Shown here in pieces: positions 41,227-45,560 of a DNA stretch of 45,560 bases (positions are counted from its first letter, which is position 1; every line of letters begins with the position of its first letter). Source of the stretch: a virus; the IMG/VR virus record IMGVR_UViG_3300026280_000004, positions 1-45,560 of that record; one strand, 5' to 3'. A program made the position numbers and the translations under genes. The notes beneath the pieces were generated by a model. It searched no databases, was not told the DNA's origin, and saw only the letters and a program-made list of their open reading frames with translations.

Positions 41227-43317
41227 TTAATAGTACTTTAAAATTTTATAATTTCTTAAAATAAAGTCTTTTCTTTTTTCTAAATAAAAATCTAAATCAT
41301 TAGCTTTAATTTGTTCTTTTTGTAAAAATTCTTCAGTAGTTATTTCTAAATTTTCTACTTTTTCTAAATCTTTTTGAGCTTCTTCTACTGAATACCAATC
41401 TATAATTGAATCTATTACATCATCATTATGTAAATTATAATAGCACAAAATAGCTTGTACTAAAGAGTCAGAAACGTCTTTAGCATTTTTACCAGCTTTA
41501 CTATGTTCAAAATCTCCATCATATTCTTTAATAAGTTCTCCTTTAGTATGGTCTATTAATTCTACTAATTGACCAGCTTTCTTTTCTACTCTTCTAGAAA
41601 GTGATAATAAATTATTTTTTAAAAAAATATTTTTTCCAGAAATAATTTTACAACTATGAACTAAAGAAACTAATAAATAATAATGAGTAACATTTCTAGG
41701 CATCATTGAATTAGTTATAGTTTTTATATTCCATCTACTTAGAAATTGTCTTAATTGTTCTGAGTTATTACTTTCTACAGAAACTCCTCTAATAGGTAAT
41801 TCTCCTAAATATAATAAGTCTCTAATGAATAATTGTATAGCTTCTAAAGAAATTCTAGAATTTTTAGCTGTAATAGCAAAGGAAAAATCTACTACAAATA
41901 TTTTTTCTCCTTCTTTAGATAAAGCAGGATGTACACAACTAATAGCTGCCATATCTCCTTCACTTGAAGCAGCTATGTCTAATCCAATATATCTAGGAGC
42001 TTTAGGATTTAGATAAAATTTATAAGCTTTTAAAGTATATTTTTCAAATAAATAATCTTTTACTTGATCCCATATTTGTCCTTCTGGAGAGAATATAGAT
42101 TCAGCTAATACATAGGATTCTATATTTCTTAGATTATCCTTAAACATAGCTCTAACATACATAGGATAGAAAATCTTAGATTCAGAAGTAACAGGCATTC
42201 CTAAAATATCACAAATAGATCTATGAAGGTTTCTCTCAAAAGATTTTTTATAATCTATAGGAATATCGAATACTAAATCTTGAGGTACTTTTTTTAATAA
42301 ATCTTTATTTTGTTCATGAATAATAACTGGAGGTAATTTAGTATCTCCTATAAATACTTTAAAAGTTTTTCCAGTTTCTTTCCATTTAGGACAATTTTTT
42401 TCAGCTACTTGAGGAATATCCCATCTTGACCTTCTAACAAAATATGCTTCTTTATCAAATCTTAATTTATTCCATATATAGTCTTCTATTCTATTTTCTA
42501 ATGTATAAGCAGAAGTATCTAAATATGAAAAAGCTAATTTCTTTTTTCCTACTGTAGCTTGTATACGTTCTAAGGTATCTGTATAGAATCTAAAAATTTC
42601 ATCATCATTTATACCTCCTACTTCAACAAAATAAGAAATCTCTGAAATATATACTTGTATTAGGTCAGAACCTAAAGCATTTATGGCTTTCTTATTACCA
42701 CTAGCTATTTGTACATTAAAAGGAAATCTAAAATTAATATGAGAGGATTTATTAGCAGTAGGTATATATGGTATAAAATCTACTCCATACTTATGTCTAT
42801 ATTCTTCTAATTGAAGAGTTCTAGTACATTTTATCATTCTTTCAGAAATGCTAAATAAATTTTCTAAAGGAGATAAATAAATTTCATTTACTTTTTCATA
42901 TTTAAATGAAGCTATGAAAATGGATAAATTAGTAATAGGAGATACATTATAGAAAGCTGAAATAGATTTTAAATAATTACAAAAAACTACTGTATAAAAA
43001 ATAAGCAATCTAGCTAAATAGGATTTTCCTTGACGAGTACAGCCATAAATAGAAATTGTATGATAATACTTATTAGAATCTACAATATTTACAAAATCAT
43101 CTATTACAGTATCATATAATTCATTAACTAAGCTTTCAGGTAACCAACCCTCTTTTGGATCTAAAAATTGCTTAGCTGTAGGAGGAGGTTTTATGAATAC
43201 TAATTTTTCTAATTCAAACTTAAGTTCAGGAACTTTTTTTATTATGTCTAAATCTTCTTCAGTAAGCTCTTCATTATTATGAATCTTTTTAAGAATCTGT
43301 TTTTCTAGTTCATCCAT
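41227..43317 (-). CDS. Large terminase subunit (gp17-like)
   Basis: This motor cuts and pumps DNA into the head. Starting at the ATG at 43317 (MDELEKQ) gives 696 residues; a TTG 22 codons earlier would add a hydrophobic leader and overlap the capsid gene, so I reject it. Walker A GCTRQGKS is at residues 92-99 and a Walker B-like VYISEIS follows near 225. The RNase H-like nuclease begins YIGLDIAASSEGDMAA near residue 445, with GVSVESNN and the late SDSLVQAILCYY providing further acidic residues. There is no consensus ribosome binding site; the start is 12 bases past a terminator hairpin. Confidence 0.9.
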   Translation of the reverse strand: MDELEKQILKKIHNNEELTEEDLDIIKKVPELKFELEKLVFIKPPPTAKQFLDPKEGWLPESLVNELYDTVIDDFVNIVDSNKYYHTISIYGCTRQGKSYLARLLIFYTVVFCNYLKSISAFYNVSPITNLSIFIASFKYEKVNEIYLSPLENLFSISERMIKCTRTLQLEEYRHKYGVDFIPYIPTANKSSHINFRFPFNVQIASGNKKAINALGSDLIQVYISEISYFVEVGGINDDEIFRFYTDTLERIQATVGKKKLAFSYLDTSAYTLENRIEDYIWNKLRFDKEAYFVRRSRWDIPQVAEKNCPKWKETGKTFKVFIGDTKLPPVIIHEQNKDLLKKVPQDLVFDIPIDYKKSFERNLHRSICDILGMPVTSESKIFYPMYVRAMFKDNLRNIESYVLAESIFSPEGQIWDQVKDYLFEKYTLKAYKFYLNPKAPRYIGLDIAASSEGDMAAISCVHPALSKEGEKIFVVDFSFAITAKNSRISLEAIQLFIRDLLYLGELPIRGVSVESNNSEQLRQFLSRWNIKTITNSMMPRNVTHYYLLVSLVHSCKIISGKNIFLKNNLLSLSRRVEKKAGQLVELIDHTKGELIKEYDGDFEHSKAGKNAKDVSDSLVQAILCYYNLHNDDVIDSIIDWYSVEEAQKDLEKVENLEITTEEFLQKEQIKANDLDFYLEKRKDFILRNYKILKYY

Positions 43318-43347
43318 AGAAAAAAAAATGGAGCCATAAAGGCTCCA
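43318..43347 (-). terminator. Rho-independent terminator after the capsid gene
   Basis: On the minus strand TGGAGCC, loop TTTAT, GGCTCCA form a perfect 7-bp stem (43329-43335 with 43341-43347), followed by nine T residues (43328-43320). This is a textbook intrinsic terminator. It sits 16 bases past the capsid stop and immediately before the terminase start, so it could lower terminase expression relative to capsid. Confidence 0.85.
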
Positions 43348-43363
43348 ATAAATAAGAAAAATA

Positions 43364-44971
43364 TTATTGACCAAAAGCTCCAATATTAGTAATGGTCATT
43401 TTTCTTATGAATCTTCTTTGAACTACTATTTGGTCTTCTATAGAAGCAATAACAGACTTTCTATATAGTTCTGGGTAATCTAGTGTCGCTGCTAGTTCTG
43501 TTAAAACTCCAAAAGCTATAGAAGGTTCTCCTTCGTTGGTTGGATTTTTATAAATTAGAAGCATATCAGAATTATACCTACCATTTCCAATATCTACATC
43601 ATTTACAGTATTTGGATTAGCAGGAGTTACATATATTTCTATACCATCTATTCTACCAGCTAAATAAGATGGACCAACTCTAGGTTGAGATTTATCAGGT
43701 TCAAATCTAATTAATTTAGCTAAATAAGATTTTCCTATTGGAGTGGTGATTATTTTATTAATCTCTCCACGTTTTAATTCATTGTAGATATCACCACTTA
43801 CAGCATTTACCGCTGTTAGGAAACGTTGTGCATGGTTAAAATCGTTATCTTCATTTGCTCCTGCAAAATCTGCATCAAATGTATAGGTTCTATTGCTATT
43901 AGCTAACTGTCTAGCATATACAAAAGCTTGGTAGTCTCGTCTCATTGCATGCTCTTCACCAACAGCTTTAATGAGCATGTCTTCAATATCTCCAAGCTTT
44001 GTAGTTTCTAGAGTTAATCGAGCCATGTGTGTGAAGCTGTAGGAGATTGGGTATGGTCTTGGTCTAAATCTTAGAGATTTTACACTAATTTTAACACTAC
44101 CCATTTTGTTAAAATTAGTGTTTAATTCAGTATCAAAATTATATTGTACTTCTATGCTTTGTATATTACTAAAGAAGTTAACTAAATCAGCAGCGTTTGG
44201 TAATCCAGAACCACCTAAATTAGTAGTAGCGTTTGTCTCAAAGGTAATTGTAATAGCTCCAGTAGAATAATTTACTGTACTACTAGAAGGATTTATTAAT
44301 AATGGAGAAGCCGTTTGCTGATAAATATTATTAGAGAAAATATCATATATTCTACCATCTCCACCATCATAACCAATATACATTCTTTGATTACCAGGAC
44401 CTATGGCTACAATTCTTATAGAACCTACTGTAATAGGAACTTGAGAAGTGATAGCTATTGAAGCTGTTTGACCATTTATAGATCCTGGACCAGCTGAAAG
44501 AGTAAGAGCATCTACTTCTATCTCAGTTGGGTATCTCCATTCATTTGGAGTCATTTCAAAGATAAAATCACCTGCATTAGCTCCTCTTAAAGAGTCTGCA
44601 TGCTCTTTGAAAATGAAGTAGATAGCATCATGCATTGTGAGCAATGGATACTCTGTAAATATTCTATCTCTATTAGAATTAGCAACTCCTAAACGAACAA
44701 TCTTTAAAACATTTTGAGGAGTTGTTAAGAAATATTGAGAAATGTTAACTCCACTTTCTTTTAAGTATTTTAAGTGTCGAGCCTGATTTTCTAATAAAAT
44801 AGCAATATTTCTAGCTTTTTCAGGATTTCTAGAATAAGTTTCATCTAATTTTTTACCTGGCTCTGTTCTACACCATTTCTCAACTAAATAATCACCAAAC
44901 TGTTTTCTCTTTTCGAAAATCAGTTGTAATTCTTCCATTGAAGCTGGCGTTGACTCATTTAATCTGTACAT
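43364..44971 (-). CDS. Major capsid protein (gp23-like, HK97 fold)
   Basis: This forms the head shell. The 535-residue chain resembles T4 gp23-type capsid proteins: an N-terminal helix region (ARNIAILLENQARHLKYLKE), an inserted beta domain around 165-290 with SSSTVNYSTGAITITFETN, then the conserved core (HMARLTLETTKLGDIEDMLI; NKIITTPIGKSYLAKLIRFE) and a C-terminal strand region with SVIASIEDQIVVQRRFIRKM. Length matches gp23 (521). A strong GGAGGT precedes the ATG. The core uses more C-ending codons (TTC, TAC, CAC, ATC) and CGT/CGA than other genes, suggesting very high expression. A terminator follows. Confidence 0.88.
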   Translation of the reverse strand: MYRLNESTPASMEELQLIFEKRKQFGDYLVEKWCRTEPGKKLDETYSRNPEKARNIAILLENQARHLKYLKESGVNISQYFLTTPQNVLKIVRLGVANSNRDRIFTEYPLLTMHDAIYFIFKEHADSLRGANAGDFIFEMTPNEWRYPTEIEVDALTLSAGPGSINGQTASIAITSQVPITVGSIRIVAIGPGNQRMYIGYDGGDGRIYDIFSNNIYQQTASPLLINPSSSTVNYSTGAITITFETNATTNLGGSGLPNAADLVNFFSNIQSIEVQYNFDTELNTNFNKMGSVKISVKSLRFRPRPYPISYSFTHMARLTLETTKLGDIEDMLIKAVGEEHAMRRDYQAFVYARQLANSNRTYTFDADFAGANEDNDFNHAQRFLTAVNAVSGDIYNELKRGEINKIITTPIGKSYLAKLIRFEPDKSQPRVGPSYLAGRIDGIEIYVTPANPNTVNDVDIGNGRYNSDMLLIYKNPTNEGEPSIAFGVLTELAATLDYPELYRKSVIASIEDQIVVQRRFIRKMTITNIGAFGQ

Positions 44972-45032
44972 AGTTAATATACCTCCATCTATAGTGTTAA
45001 TTTACTTTGATTTACCTTCTTCCTTTCATTTC

Positions 45033-45560
45033 TTAGAATAAACTTCCAGATAGCCAGTCATCCTCATAATTTTTTAAAGAAGAAATTCTGTTAGTTGATT
45101 CATTTAAATTAATAAGCGGATCTTCCTTTAATTTCTTAGTATAACGTTCAATTTTTTTAATTGCTTCTACTGTAGTTTTGGAACCTAAAATATCATGACT
45201 AAAAAATTCTAATTCAGGAATTTCTTTTTTAGCTTCTTCAAAAATTAATTTTATTTTTTCTTTTGTCATTTTTTCCTCATCTAATCTAGCAAAAGTTGAA
45301 GTTACAGGCTTTTCTATCTTTATATTACTTGGATCTGCTAATTTATAAACTCCTTTATTTCTAATTCTAAATTCAATAGCTGGATCTATAGAAATAGTTT
45401 GAGCATCTGACTTAGTCCATATCACTTCATTGTTTCTCAAAGGATGGTCTTCATTTTCATTAGGATGTTCTTTCTTTTCAGAATCTAAATAAATATAAGG
45501 ACGATCACCTACATCTTCTTTTAAAACTTTTTTCTTATCTTTTTTCTTTTTAGATTCTTT
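45033..45560 (-). CDS. Head-region protein, N-terminus beyond the window edge
   Basis: The frame ending in TAA at 45033 is open all the way to the window edge, so this is the C-terminal part of a longer gene (at least 175 residues visible). The visible N-terminal portion is Lys/Asp/Glu rich (KESKKKKDKKKVLKEDVGDR), and the end reads SSLKNYEDDWLSGSLF. A TTG at 45440 is just an internal codon. Its place immediately before the capsid gene is where T4-like phages encode scaffold or prohead protease genes. The charged, helical character would fit a scaffold, but the identity is not established. Confidence 0.6.
   Translation of the reverse strand, partial: KESKKKKDKKKVLKEDVGDRPYIYLDSEKKEHPNENEDHPLRNNEVIWTKSDAQTISIDPAIEFRIRNKGVYKLADPSNIKIEKPVTSTFARLDEEKMTKEKIKLIFEEAKKEIPELEFFSHDILGSKTTVEAIKKIERYTKKLKEDPLINLNESTNRISSLKNYEDDWLSGSLF

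Noticed and set aside
43318-43383. N-terminal hydrophobic leader of the terminase from a TTG start
   Set aside because: The leader is the translation of the terminator hairpin and T tract and overlaps the capsid stop; the ATG at 43317 is more credible.
45033-45440. Complete 135-residue gene starting at TTG 45440
   Set aside because: The frame stays open without a stop to the window edge and there is no ribosome binding site at the TTG, so the gene continues beyond the window.
1-45560. Alternative genetic code (TGA or TAG read as an amino acid)
   Set aside because: TGA, TAG and TAA all end recognisable genes at expected lengths, and conserved proteins contain no internal stops.
1-45560. CRISPR arrays, tRNA genes, insertion sequences or integrase
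   Set aside because: No regularly spaced repeats, cloverleaf-like segments, transposase motifs or tyrosine/serine recombinase motifs were seen by eye; gaps are too small for most of these.

Overview
This window looks like part of a large, AT-rich, double-stranded DNA phage genome with a contractile tail (myovirus, T4-like in gene content). A gp23-like major capsid protein, a large terminase, a contractile tail sheath and a tail tube lie in one block. They sit next to a full replication and recombination set: type II topoisomerase ATPase subunit, RecA, Mre11/Rad50-like gp47/gp46, DnaB-type helicase, DnaG-type primase, family A DNA polymerase, a candidate sliding clamp and a candidate ssDNA-binding protein. 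No RNA polymerase, ribosomal or tRNA genes and no integrase were seen. Genes carry strong AAAGGAGG-type ribosome binding sites, prefer AGA, ATA and A/T-ending codons and use all three stop codons. This suggests a low-GC bacterial host such as a Firmicute or Fusobacterium, but the host cannot be fixed from sequence alone.

All genes but one are on the minus strand, so the region is transcribed from high to low coordinates, often with ATGA stop/start overlaps. In that direction: (1) 45560-35591, head and tail: a head-region gene cut by the window edge, major capsid protein, a Rho-independent terminator, large terminase, two neck/connector candidates, sheath, tube and a second tube-like protein. 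(2) 35525-27666, DNA chemistry and lysis: uracil-DNA glycosylase, GT-B glycosyltransferase, dUTPase, amidase endolysin, dCMP deaminase, a ThyA-family enzyme with the dCMP-type Asp, a GT8-like glycosyltransferase, a dNMP kinase, an AEP-like primase, a histone H1-like protein and ThyX. (3) 27679-18474: family A polymerase with an apparently inactive UDG-like N-terminal domain, a 1898-residue unknown protein, and a zinc-ribbon protein with a sigma region 2-like segment. (4) 18471-5777: helicase, zinc ribbon, PD-(D/E)XK nuclease, gp47, primase, gp46, candidate clamp, RecA, HNH-like nuclease and ssDNA-binding candidate, with one plus-strand gene at 13155-13736. (5) 5780-1: small unknown and membrane proteins, the topoisomerase subunit, and two small genes that appear frame-disrupted.

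The most interesting system is the overlapping cassette at 32131-29584: dCMP deaminase, putative dCMP hydroxymethylase, GT8-like glycosyltransferase and dNMP kinase. It resembles the T4 route to glucosylated hydroxymethylcytosine DNA but uses a different glycosyltransferase family, and it sits beside ThyX, dUTPase and UDG. Other notable points are the UDG-polymerase fusion, the giant unknown protein, likely homopolymer-linked frameshifts, and perfect hairpins just inside the 5' ends of several genes.
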